Source of the DNA: Bacteroidales bacterium
GTDB taxonomy: Bacteria > Bacteroidota > Bacteroidia > Bacteroidales > VadinHA17
Assembly (NCBI GenBank): GCA_025455535.1
Contig: JALOMM010000048.1
Location: 1-8,513 of the forward strand
Direction of reading: 5' to 3'
Length of the DNA: 8,513 bases
Below are positions 1 to 6,807 of the stretch, piece after piece. A program made the translations under genes and the position numbers. The notes under the pieces are model-generated. The model searched no databases and was not told where the DNA came from. It saw nothing but the letters and a program-made list of their open reading frames with translations. Within the stretch, counting starts at the first letter, position 1, and the number at the start of each line of letters is the position of its first letter.

Positions 1-357
1 AGAGGAAATTTTATCGACGACCATTTTGGTCACTGTGAAAGCTACACAGTTTTTACGATCAATGAGAGTGATAAGATTGAAAGCCGTGAGACGCTGCGGA
101 GTGAAGCGGGTTGCGGATGCAAGTCAGGCATAGCGGCAATACTCAAAGAGAAAGGTGTTGAGATCATGCTTGCAGGCAACATGGGTGACGGAGCCGTGAA
201 TGTGCTTCAGCGCCATGATATTGCCGTGTTCCGTGGCTGCAGGGGTGAGGTAACTGAGGTTACCATGGCTTTTCTGCGCGGTGAACTGAATGATTCGGGA
301 GAGTCATGCGGACACCATCATGGCTCCGGTGACGGGGGTCATCAGTGCAATCACTGA
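1..357 (+). CDS. NifX/NifB-type (Nitro_FeMo-Co) metal-cluster-binding protein, 5' end missing
   Basis: The frame is open from the first base and ends at TGA 355-357, giving 118 residues. The true start lies outside the window, probably only one or two dozen codons upstream, because the family normally has one beta-strand before the DDHFGHC segment seen here at residues 6-12. Family hallmarks follow: GCGCKSG (37-43), the strand-loop VEIMLAGNMGDGAVNVL (53-69) and FRGCRGEV (77-84). These fit the dinitrogenase iron-molybdenum cofactor family, an RNase-H-like fold that binds Fe-S or Fe-Mo clusters. In anaerobes most members are not nitrogenase proteins; they are thought to carry or help insert Fe-S clusters, often beside Mrp/NBP35 ATPases, but no such neighbour is visible. 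The last 16 residues are rich in His and Cys (CGHHH, then HQCNH), suggesting extra metal binding. The family call is firm; the cofactor and partner are unknown. Confidence 0.88.
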   Translation, partial: RGNFIDDHFGHCESYTVFTINESDKIESRETLRSEAGCGCKSGIAAILKEKGVEIMLAGNMGDGAVNVLQRHDIAVFRGCRGEVTEVTMAFLRGELNDSGESCGHHHGSGDGGHQCNH

Positions 358-368
358 CAATAAGTCTC

Positions 369-2051
369 TTACGCGAGTCTTTTGTATTTAATCCTTACCG
401 GGCCGGCGCTTCCTGTACGGTTGCGGTGATTCTCCTCGTACTCAGAGTAATCGCCTTCGAACCACACCACCTTAGAGTCACCCTCAAAAGCGAGTATATG
501 AGTTGCGACGCGGTCAAGGAACCAACGGTCGTGAGATATTATCACGGCGCATCCGGCGAAGTTTTCGAGCCCCTCCTCCAGGGCGCGGAGGGTGTTGACA
601 TCGATGTCATTGGTAGGTTCATCGAGCAGCAGCACGTTGGCCCCGCTCTTTAGCGTCAGCGCCAGATGCAGCCTGTTGCGCTCACCGCCGGAAAGCACCC
701 CGCACTTCTTCTCCTGGTCAGCTCCGGTGAAGTTGAATCTTGCAGCATAGGCCCTGGCGTTCACCGGGCGGTTACCTACCATCACCTCGTCCACTCCGCC
801 TGAGATGACCTCATAGACACTCTTCTTCGGATCAATATCGGCATGGGCCTGGTCAACATAACCAAGGGTGACTGTTTCGCCTACCTCGAAAGTGCCATTA
901 TCAACAGTCTCCTGCTTCATTATCATGCGGAACAGGGTTGTCTTGCCTGCACCGTTGGGTCCGATGACGCCAACGATACCGTTCGGAGGGAGGCTGAACT
1001 CAAGATTCTCAAAGAGTATCCTGTTGCCAAACGCCTTCGCAACACCTTTGGCCCTTATCACCTTGTCGCCAAGCCTGGGGCCGTTAGGGATGAATATCTC
1101 CAGCTTCTCCTCCTTCTGTTTTACATCCTGGTTCAGGAGGTTTTCGTACTGGCTGAGACGTGCCTTTGACTTTGCATGCCTGGCCTTCGGTGACATTCTC
1201 ACCCACTCAAGCTCGTGCTCCAGCGTCTTGCGGCGCCTGATATTTCCCTTCTCCTCTAGCTCAAGTCTTTTTGCCTTCTGTTCAAGCCATGAGGTGTAGT
1301 TGCCTTTCCACGGAATGCCTTCGCCCCGGTCAAGCTCAAGGATCCATCCTGCCACATTGTCAAGGAAGTACCTGTCATGGGTTATGCAGATGACAGTTCC
1401 CTTGTACTGTTTGAGGTGTGTCTCGAGCCACTGTATGCTTTCGGCGTCGAGGTGGTTTGTCGGTTCATCGAGCAGCAGCACGTCAGGTTCGAGCAGCATC
1501 AGGCGGCATAGTGCCACTCTGCGTCGTTCACCGCCCGAGAGGATATTTACCGGCGTTGAGGGGTCCGGACAGCGGAGGGCATCCATGGCCCGTTCGAGCC
1601 TGTGCTCGAGGTTCCATCCGTCAAGAGCCTCTATTCTCTCCTGCAGCTCGGCCTGCCTGTTCATGAGTTTCTCCATGGCATCCGGGTTCTCATAGACCTC
1701 GGGCTCGCCGAAGCGCAGGTTTATCTCTTCATACTCTTTCAGCGCCGTCACAACGGGTGCCGCCCCCTCCTCCACGATCTCGCGGACGGTGCGGCTGTCA
1801 TCCATGAGAGGATCCTGTGCCAGATGCCCAACGGTATACCCCGGCGAGAAGACCACTTCACCCTGGTATTCCTTCTCGAGTCCGGCTATGATCTTCAGCA
1901 GGGTCGATTTTCCGGAACCGTTAAGACCTATGATACCAATCTTGGCGCCAAGGAAGAAAGAGAGTGATATGTCCTTGATAACCTGCTTATGCGGAGGGTA
2001 GCTCTTGCTGACCCTGAACATGGAAAAAATGATCTTTTTGTCGTCTGCCAT
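369..2051 (-). CDS. ettA: EttA-like ABC-F translational throttle ATPase
   Basis: A 560-residue soluble protein with two ABC ATPase domains and no membrane segment; E. coli EttA has 555. Domain 1 has Walker A GLNGSGKS (42-49), signature LSGGE (171-175), Walker B LLLDEPTNHLD (192-202, catalytic E196) and switch H225. Domain 2 has Walker A GPNGAGKT (364-371), LSGGE (453-457), LLLDEPTNDID (474-484, E478) and H507. The inserted arm lies around 85-140, and the charged helical linker at about 250-320 is the P-site tRNA-interaction motif of ABC-F proteins. Near-identical stretches to EttA include the LDRGEGIPW and ELEWVR segments and the RIKYKR C-terminus. EttA binds the ribosomal E site and gates the first elongation step according to ATP/ADP. 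An in-frame ATG 8 codons upstream (2075) exists, but it falls inside a -7-like element and EttA proteins begin near the chosen MADDKK start. The family call is very secure; throttle function is inferred from similarity. An antibiotic-resistance ABC-F is less likely given the EttA-like linker and tail. Confidence 0.95.
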   Translation of the reverse strand: MADDKKIIFSMFRVSKSYPPHKQVIKDISLSFFLGAKIGIIGLNGSGKSTLLKIIAGLEKEYQGEVVFSPGYTVGHLAQDPLMDDSRTVREIVEEGAAPVVTALKEYEEINLRFGEPEVYENPDAMEKLMNRQAELQERIEALDGWNLEHRLERAMDALRCPDPSTPVNILSGGERRRVALCRLMLLEPDVLLLDEPTNHLDAESIQWLETHLKQYKGTVICITHDRYFLDNVAGWILELDRGEGIPWKGNYTSWLEQKAKRLELEEKGNIRRRKTLEHELEWVRMSPKARHAKSKARLSQYENLLNQDVKQKEEKLEIFIPNGPRLGDKVIRAKGVAKAFGNRILFENLEFSLPPNGIVGVIGPNGAGKTTLFRMIMKQETVDNGTFEVGETVTLGYVDQAHADIDPKKSVYEVISGGVDEVMVGNRPVNARAYAARFNFTGADQEKKCGVLSGGERNRLHLALTLKSGANVLLLDEPTNDIDVNTLRALEEGLENFAGCAVIISHDRWFLDRVATHILAFEGDSKVVWFEGDYSEYEENHRNRTGSAGPVRIKYKRLA

Positions 2052-2072
2052 AATAAATCTCTTTGGAGACGG

Positions 2073-2080
2073 CAAAAATA
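2073..2080 (-). promoter_or_regulatory. Candidate Bacteroidota -7 element upstream of the ABC-F gene
   Basis: The minus strand reads TATTTTTG, an exact match to the TAnnTTTG -7 consensus of the Bacteroidota primary sigma factor. It ends 21 nt before the chosen ABC-F ATG (2051), implying a leader of roughly 15 nt. I do not see a clear TTG-type -33 element at the expected 19-21 bp spacing. If real, the ABC-F gene has its own promoter inside the 61-bp gap behind the membrane-protein gene, in addition to any read-through. Confidence 0.4.
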
Positions 2081-2114
2081 ATCATTTTGTATGCTGCGGA
2101 AAAAATATCTCTCC

Positions 2115-2513
2115 TTATTGTGTCGGGGAAGTCTCCTGGCACCCTTTTTCGAACAGTGCTGTTGTTTCGGGCTGGACAAGAACCCAGATGATATACACCC
2201 CCTTGAGGGTACCGATAGGTATATTCAGCAGCCCCAGGCCGGCCATGACGAGTGTAAGCACCTTGCCCCATCCCTTGCATGCCAGCATTCCTATCGCCCC
2301 TGCCACAATTGCAACACCGACAAGTCCAATGACTGTTATGAGTGGGACGCCGACAATACCCAATATCTTCATGGTTGTCGGTTCATCGACAAACTGATCA
2401 ACGAAACCCAGTGCAAAGGCAATCGCGAGGGCAGCTATGATATTAAGCGATCCGAACACTATCTGCAGTACGGCTGCAACAGTGACATGCTTCTTCATCT
2501 TGTTCTCTTCCAT
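2115..2513 (-). CDS. Small polytopic membrane protein of unknown function
   Basis: A 132-residue, very hydrophobic protein with three or four membrane segments: about residues 12-35, 49-78, and a C-terminal pair within 83-114. The C-terminal region holds a distinctive string, LLNIPIGTLKGVY (95-107) followed by IWVLVQ, which I recognise from memory as a recurring signature of uncharacterised Bacteroidota membrane proteins; the biochemical role is unknown. A short polar loop (FVDQFVDEPTT) separates the first two hydrophobic stretches, and the tail (FEKGCQETSPTQ) is polar. The start is uncertain. ATGs at 2543, 2513 and 2498 are all in frame. The one at 2498 (MKKHVTV) has a GGAAGAG 6 nt upstream, 2513 gives MEENKMKKHV, and 2543 lies 14 nt behind a 7/8 -7-like element (2558-2565, minus). 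It lies 61 bp upstream of the ABC-F gene on the same strand, so read-through is possible but no functional link is evident. Confidence 0.8.
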   Translation of the reverse strand: MEENKMKKHVTVAAVLQIVFGSLNIIAALAIAFALGFVDQFVDEPTTMKILGIVGVPLITVIGLVGVAIVAGAIGMLACKGWGKVLTLVMAGLGLLNIPIGTLKGVYIIWVLVQPETTALFEKGCQETSPTQ

Positions 2514-2601
2514 GATATCTGTGATTATTGGTTTATAATTCATCCTGTTTAATGACTCCAATTTAATAAAAATGTTGCACAGCACTATTGCTTCATTTTA
2601 A

Positions 2602-2609
2602 TAACTTTG
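2602..2609 (+). promoter_or_regulatory. Candidate -7 promoter element for the small lipoprotein gene
   Basis: TAACTTTG matches the Bacteroidota TAnnTTTG -7 consensus exactly and ends 17 nt before the lipoprotein ATG at 2627. A TTG at 2575-2577 could be the -33 element, but the 24-bp spacer is slightly longer than usual. The predicted leader is about 13 nt. This sits in the 113-bp divergent gap shared with the membrane-protein gene. Confidence 0.45.
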
Positions 2610-2626
2610 TCGCAAATCTGAAGAGT

Positions 2627-2857
2627 ATGAAAAAGAAGCTTGCCTATGCTGCCGGTTTGCTGGTGATAATCTGTTCATTCACTGCCTGTGATATGATCGG
2701 CGGCAATTGCCAGATATGTCAGCTCAATTCATATGAGGACAACAATCTTATTGCCACAGTCAGTGAGGCTGAATATTGTGATGACGAACTCCTGGCAATA
2801 AAGGCAACAGCTCCCACAACCAACGGTGGTGTCACCACGAAGTGGGAGTGCCGCTGA
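2627..2857 (+). CDS. Small Cys-rich lipoprotein of unknown function
   Basis: A 76-residue exported lipoprotein. The N-terminus has a Lys-rich n-region (MKKK), a hydrophobic core (residues 5-17) and a lipobox ending FTAC, so Cys21 is the predicted lipidated residue. The mature peptide is only 56 residues including Cys21 and has four further cysteines: a CQIC pair (28, 31), Cys51 in the EAEYC segment and Cys75 in the terminal KWECR. This spacing could support two disulfides or a metal site in the periplasm or on the outer membrane. From memory, short Bacteroidota lipoproteins with the same layout (CxxC, AEYC, LLAIKAT, TTKWECR) recur, but none I know of has an assigned function. The frame is open upstream to a TTG at 2588, but the ATG at 2627 places the signal peptide correctly and follows a -7 element at a normal distance. 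Confidence 0.85.
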   Translation: MKKKLAYAAGLLVIICSFTACDMIGGNCQICQLNSYEDNNLIATVSEAEYCDDELLAIKATAPTTNGGVTTKWECR

Positions 2858-2937
2858 TCAGCGCCATATAACCGCCATCATAAGAACTGTTATTACGGGT
2901 GTTCCATTTCCGCCGGAATGTGCGGTTCAATGTTCAA

Positions 2938-2953
2938 AACATGTTGTTAACAA
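2938..2953. repeat. Two overlapping palindromes in the intergenic region before the receiver gene
   Basis: AACATGTT (2938-2945) and TTGTTAACAA (2944-2953) are perfect palindromes that overlap by two bases. Just upstream, GTTCAA is repeated at 2925-2930 and 2932-2937, and CATGTTG recurs at 2940-2946 and 2964-2970. The cluster is in the 205-bp space between the lipoprotein and receiver genes, immediately ahead of the candidate promoter at 2968-2998. It could be an operator for a dimeric regulator, but short AT-rich palindromes also arise by chance. The rest of this gap holds only a weak bulged stem (CATTTCC / GGAATG, 2905-2920). Confidence 0.3.
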
Positions 2954-2967
2954 TTTACCCGGCCATG

Positions 2968-2998
2968 TTGATAGTTGGTAAAAATTTGCCTAATCTTG
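2968..2998 (+). promoter_or_regulatory. Candidate promoter for the receiver-domain gene
   Basis: TTG at 2968-2970 and TAATCTTG at 2991-2998 (seven of eight positions of the TAnnTTTG class) are separated by 20 bp, the ideal Bacteroidota -33/-7 spacing. Transcription would begin near 3003-3006, leaving a leader of roughly 58 nt before the ATG at 3063. A second weaker -7-like match (TAATTTTA, 3014-3021) lies closer to the gene. Confidence 0.35.
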
Positions 2999-3062
2999 CT
3001 TACTCCCGCCGGATAATTTTACATTGAAATCGGACAACTACCTCCGGGTTCATTTTATAAAG

Positions 3063-3467
3063 ATGCTGGATATTACAGGAAAAAGAATTGCGATAGTTGA
3101 AGATGACATTGCGTCATTGAAGTATTATGAGACACTTCTCAGGGATACGGGAGCCTCGGTCACTATCTTCCGCAACGGCAAGGAGTTTGTCGATGCTGTG
3201 ACCTCCGGCAATGCCGGGTTTGACCTGATCTTCATGGATTTTCTTGTTCCCCTCGTCAACGGCATTGACTGCACGAGGGCGTTCCGCCAGGTAAACCGTT
3301 CCTCACCGGTGGTCCTGGTTACAGCTTATTATTCCGAACAGACCAAGAACGAGGCATACATCGCCGGATGTACTGAATACAACCTTAAGCCCATCTTCCC
3401 GGAAAAGATCTTTATGATCCTCGAGAAGTACCTCGCTCCGCGGCCGGCATACCAATTCAACGACTGA
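3063..3467 (+). CDS. Stand-alone response-regulator receiver domain protein
   Basis: A 134-residue protein made up of a single CheY-like receiver domain with no output domain. The phosphorylation pocket is complete: acidic pair E13-D14 in IAIVEDD, phospho-acceptor D59 in FMDFLVP, switch T87 in LVTAYYS, Y106 and K109-P110 in YNLKPI. The DFLVP loop has Val where most receivers have Met. The domain most resembles receivers found at the C-terminus of hybrid sensor kinases (MD...NG...AGC..Y..KP pattern), so it may act as a shuttle or diffusible phospho-acceptor for a kinase encoded elsewhere. No kinase is adjacent: the upstream gene is a lipoprotein and the downstream gene converges. The frame is open to a TTG at 3024, but ATG 3063 is preferred because it gives a short segment before beta-1. 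Activity is well supported by residues; partner and output are unknown. Confidence 0.9.
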   Translation: MLDITGKRIAIVEDDIASLKYYETLLRDTGASVTIFRNGKEFVDAVTSGNAGFDLIFMDFLVPLVNGIDCTRAFRQVNRSSPVVLVTAYYSEQTKNEAYIAGCTEYNLKPIFPEKIFMILEKYLAPRPAYQFND

Positions 3468-3488
3468 CTTATTACAATTCATTTGACT

Positions 3489-3528
3489 TGATGCAGCAAC
3501 GCCCGGGTCGGGCGATGCTACTGCATCA
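3489..3528. terminator. Hairpin between convergent genes, possible bidirectional terminator
   Basis: TGATGCAG (3489-3496) pairs with CTGCATCA (3521-3528), and an inner CGCCCG (3500-3505) pairs with CGGGCG (3509-3514) around a 3-nt loop. A two-pair CA/TG step continues the outer stem past a 3-nt bulge. The structure sits 22 bp after the receiver stop and overlaps the end of the opposing DUF2723 gene: its TAG (3518-3520) is the bulge. Neither side is followed by a strong T tract, so it may be a weak terminator or a transcript-end stabiliser. Confidence 0.5.
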
Positions 3529-6500
3529 GTGCCATATACTTTGCATAGAGCTCGCTGAGCCTCTTGTTCAGTTCTTCCGCCATGGTCACCTCACCGTTGT
3601 CATAACATGTCTGCAGCACCTGCGACACAATCTGCAACCCCTGGCCGACCTCCATGGAGGCTCCGGAAGCTATGTACGGCTTCTGACCAAGAAAATAACC
3701 CGATCGCTCAAGATAGTATTCCGAGACCTCTCCGGCAAGTGCTACAGCCTTTTCCCTGAGGCCTGCTGCGAACATTGAGGTTATTATATCGGAAACGTAA
3801 ATGTCATACCCCAGCTTGGAGACAGGGAACAGCTCCATGCATCTCTCAAGCACCTTCGCTGCCCTGACGGTATCACCCCCTGCGGCAAGCTCCGATGCCA
3901 GCCTGGCATAGACAAGCCTCGATCGTGTTACGGTAAGGGTACGTTTATGGTAATAGTCAATATAGACATCGGGGTCAGCCGCCCCGCCCCAGACAAACTT
4001 GTTCATCAGGTTGTCATAGAGTATTTCGTTGTCGGTTCTCCCATATGAAAACCAGCTTTTGTTCTCGCTCTTTATCGGAACAAGTCTGTATGCCAGTCCC
4101 TCAAGCTGGAAATATTCCTCCAGGCCCAGGGCATCGTTGTGGTACCCGGTGACAAAGTAGAGAGGCCTTTTCCAGTTGTTGTTTGCCAGCATGTCAATGA
4201 TAATAAGCTGACTCTTGACAATCCATGATCCCTTGAGCCTGATGTCTATGTAAGGCACTATTTTGTCAGCATCCTCCGGTCTTACCGTGCCGTTGGCTAT
4301 CACTTCAGCGGAATCGACCGGGATGCGTATTGTGCGAGTGGGGATATAGTAAATATCCTCACCGTATAATGACAGTTTTGAGATCTCTTTTCCGCTGTTG
4401 ATGAAGCTGATCACCTCACTGGCCGTAGCCGGTTCCTTTATCCTCTCATATACCGCCACCTGGTTGTTGACGCCGTCATAGTACATGCTCTTCGGGAGGC
4501 TGACAGGCAGCGGATCAGACTCGTATGCCTGCATCTTCATCTGGTCAATATACCAGTCAGTATTCAGCAGCATAAGGTTGCAGACACGTACGTCAGTGCG
4601 CATTCCCTCTACCTCCTGTGCATACCATAGGGGGAAGGTGTCATTGTCTCCGTTTGTGAAGATGACTGCATTCGGGGCGCACGAGTTAAGGTAGTTGAAG
4701 GCTACGTCACGTGCCAGGTACCTCCCTGACCTGTCATGATCATCCCAGTTCTCTGACGCCATTACTACCGGTACGGCAAAGAGGCAGATGAGGGATGCGG
4801 CGATGGCTGAGACCCTCTCGCCGGCGATCTTGCGCAGCAGCTCATAGAGTGCCAGCACACCCAGTCCAATCCAGACCGTGAAGGCATAGAACGATGCCGC
4901 ATAGGCATAATCCCTCTCACGGGGCTGATTCGGATACTGGTTAAGATATACCACTATTGCGAGGCCTGTCATGATGAACAGGAGCGTTACTATCCACCAG
5001 TTCCGCACATCGCGGTTGAAGTGCCAGAGAAAGCCTGCGAAGCCCAGCAGAAACGGGAGCAGGTAATAGGCGTTGCGGGATGGGTCATTCCTGATGTCAT
5101 CAGGCATCCCTGAGACGGTGCCGATACGGGGTGCATCGAGGAAATTCAATCCTGTGATCCAGTTCCCGTTTACCGGCCCCCCGTAGCTCTGAACATCATT
5201 CTGCCTGCCGCTGAAGTTCCACATAAAATACCTGAAGTACATAAACCCGACCTGGTATTCAACCAGGAATCGCAGGTTCTGCCCGAATGTGGGGACCCTG
5301 AGGGTGGTGGGCTCTCCTGTCTGCGGATCATTGACCTTCACAGCTTTGCCATTCTTTCCGACATACTCTTCATAGACCTTGGCGTGCTCATCCTGATCAC
5401 TCCACATCCTCGGCAGGAGGGTCATGAACCTTTCGTCGTACTTTCTGATTGTCTCCCGGCTGGTGATTTTGTACTCACCGTCAACCGGATTATATTTAGG
5501 CTTCCCCTTTTCATAATCGGTCACCGGAGCATTGTAATAGGGGCCGTAGAATAGCGGGCGCTGTCCGTATTGTTCGCGGTTGAGATAATAGAGCAGGGCA
5601 AAAGGATTGGAGGGGTCGTTCTCATTCATTGGAGGCTCTGCCACTGACCTTATTAAGATCGCTGCAAACGAGCTGTACCCGATGATGATGACCAGCACTG
5701 CTGTCATTATAGTATTTAGTGCCACCCGGTTCTTAAGGGTAAGATACCAGGCTGCCCATACCAGACCCGCCAGGATCAGGATGTCAAGGAGCAGTGATCC
5801 GGTAAGGAGCCAAATTCCTGAAAGAAGAAGTGTCAGCGCGGTAAAAACAAATCCCCTCCTGCCGTCGGGATGGGTAAAGGTATACCACACTGAAAGGATC
5901 AGTGCTGCTATCAGCAGCATAAGATGAAGATACATCCCGCTGTTGAGCGGCATGCTGAGTGTATTGACAAAGAAGAGGTCAAAGCGCGACGTGACCGTAA
6001 AGATCCCGGGGATTATCCCGTACATTATCAGGACAATCAGCACTACCGATACGGCAACTGAGACTGCAAATCCCTTCCACGAAAAGGGGTGTTTCTTAAA
6101 ATACCATACAAACACAATTGCAGGAAGGGCAAGAAGGTTAAGCAGGTGCACGCCAATGGAGAGACCCATCATAAAGGCAATGAGAATGATCCACCTGTCG
6201 GCATGGGGTTCGTCTGCCACATCTTCCCACCGGAGTATTGCCCAGAAGACCACTGCCGTAAAGAGAGACGAGGAGGCATATACCTCACCCTCCACTGCTG
6301 AAAACCAGAAAGTGTCTGAGAAAGCATAGGCCAGGGCACCTGTTATTCCGGCTCCGAGTACGGCAATCACCCTTCCTGCAGTATAATCCTGATCCTGCCT
6401 GAGGAATATCCGCCGGGCAAGGTGAGTGATCGTCCAGAACAGGAACAGTATTGTCAGGGCGCTTGCCAGGCCTGACATGGCATTGACCATCATTGCAACC

Positions 6501-6724
6501 TTCGACACATCTCCTCCTGCGAAATTTGCAAAGAAACGGGCTACAATCATGAAGAGCGGTGCTCCCGGCGGATGTCCTACCTCAAGCTTGTAGGCAGAGG
6601 CGATGAACTCGCCGCAGTCCCACAGGCTGAGAGTCGGTTCGAGCGTCAAAAGATAGGTTACCGCTGCGATGACAAAGGCCGTCCATCCCAGTATATTATC
6701 CCAGATCCTGTATTTTTCTCTCAT
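3518..6724 (-). CDS. DUF2723 / TMEM260-family giant membrane protein, putative GT-C glycosyltransferase
   Basis: A 1068-residue protein. The N-terminal half is polytopic, with hydrophobic segments near 11-27, 52-68, 76-103, 118-135, 150-164, 178-208, 218-242, 266-281, 292-327 and 337-358. A long non-membrane region (360-545) follows, then more membrane segments at about 552-566, 576-594, 608-628 and 638-655, and a large C-terminal soluble part (656-1068). The first extracytoplasmic loop carries LSLWDCGEF (33-40), with acidic D36 and E39, then GHPPGAPLF (50-58), the DUF2723 signature. GT-C enzymes use acidic residues in this loop for catalysis. The human relative TMEM260 is a protein O-mannosyltransferase, so a role in O-glycosylation of exported proteins is plausible but inferred. 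NGDNDTFPLWYAQE (691-704) looks like a conserved motif of the soluble part, and the tail (about 935-1065) has TPR-like helices. The frame extends to 6886, but that would overlap the divergent gene; ATG 6724 follows AAAGAG and gives the family's usual start. Confidence 0.9.
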   Translation of the reverse strand: MREKYRIWDNILGWTAFVIAAVTYLLTLEPTLSLWDCGEFIASAYKLEVGHPPGAPLFMIVARFFANFAGGDVSKVAMMVNAMSGLASALTILFLFWTITHLARRIFLRQDQDYTAGRVIAVLGAGITGALAYAFSDTFWFSAVEGEVYASSSLFTAVVFWAILRWEDVADEPHADRWIILIAFMMGLSIGVHLLNLLALPAIVFVWYFKKHPFSWKGFAVSVAVSVVLIVLIMYGIIPGIFTVTSRFDLFFVNTLSMPLNSGMYLHLMLLIAALILSVWYTFTHPDGRRGFVFTALTLLLSGIWLLTGSLLLDILILAGLVWAAWYLTLKNRVALNTIMTAVLVIIIGYSSFAAILIRSVAEPPMNENDPSNPFALLYYLNREQYGQRPLFYGPYYNAPVTDYEKGKPKYNPVDGEYKITSRETIRKYDERFMTLLPRMWSDQDEHAKVYEEYVGKNGKAVKVNDPQTGEPTTLRVPTFGQNLRFLVEYQVGFMYFRYFMWNFSGRQNDVQSYGGPVNGNWITGLNFLDAPRIGTVSGMPDDIRNDPSRNAYYLLPFLLGFAGFLWHFNRDVRNWWIVTLLFIMTGLAIVVYLNQYPNQPRERDYAYAASFYAFTVWIGLGVLALYELLRKIAGERVSAIAASLICLFAVPVVMASENWDDHDRSGRYLARDVAFNYLNSCAPNAVIFTNGDNDTFPLWYAQEVEGMRTDVRVCNLMLLNTDWYIDQMKMQAYESDPLPVSLPKSMYYDGVNNQVAVYERIKEPATASEVISFINSGKEISKLSLYGEDIYYIPTRTIRIPVDSAEVIANGTVRPEDADKIVPYIDIRLKGSWIVKSQLIIIDMLANNNWKRPLYFVTGYHNDALGLEEYFQLEGLAYRLVPIKSENKSWFSYGRTDNEILYDNLMNKFVWGGAADPDVYIDYYHKRTLTVTRSRLVYARLASELAAGGDTVRAAKVLERCMELFPVSKLGYDIYVSDIITSMFAAGLREKAVALAGEVSEYYLERSGYFLGQKPYIASGASMEVGQGLQIVSQVLQTCYDNGEVTMAEELNKRLSELYAKYMALMQ

Positions 6725-6757
6725 AGTTCTCTTTTTCCCGTTCGGGGTTAGACCGCA

Positions 6758-6765
6758 CGAAAATA
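6758..6765 (-). promoter_or_regulatory. Weak candidate -7 element for the DUF2723 gene
   Basis: The minus strand reads TATTTTCG, one mismatch from TAnnTTTG, and ends 33 nt before the ATG at 6724. No matching -33 TTG is visible at normal spacing. It would share the 106-bp divergent region with the promoter of the opposite gene. Confidence 0.25.
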
Positions 6766-6807
6766 ATAAGATTTTGGCGGTAAGCAGAAGATATTGGCCA
6801 TTTTTGG

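Noticed and set aside
1..357. Evidence of nitrogen fixation from the NifX-like gene
   Set aside because: The family is widespread in non-diazotrophic anaerobes and no other nif gene is visible, so nitrogen fixation cannot be inferred.
616..1483. A 22-bp exact direct repeat at 616-637 and 1462-1483
   Set aside because: Both copies encode the LLLDEPT Walker B of the two ABC domains, so the repeat reflects duplicated domains and not a mobile or regulatory element.
868..1695. Long plus-strand open frames opposite the ABC-F gene
   Set aside because: They are antisense to a clearly conserved protein, have low-complexity Ser/Arg-rich translations, and match no family I know. They are shadows of codon bias.
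2005..2552. Plus-strand open frames opposite the small membrane protein, some with many Cys and His
   Set aside because: The minus-strand reading gives a coherent membrane protein with a signature I recognise; the Cys/His content is a by-product of the antisense frame.
5943..6329. A 128-residue plus-strand open frame inside the DUF2723 gene
   Set aside because: It is antisense to conserved membrane segments, and its translation shows no domain, signal or recognisable motif.
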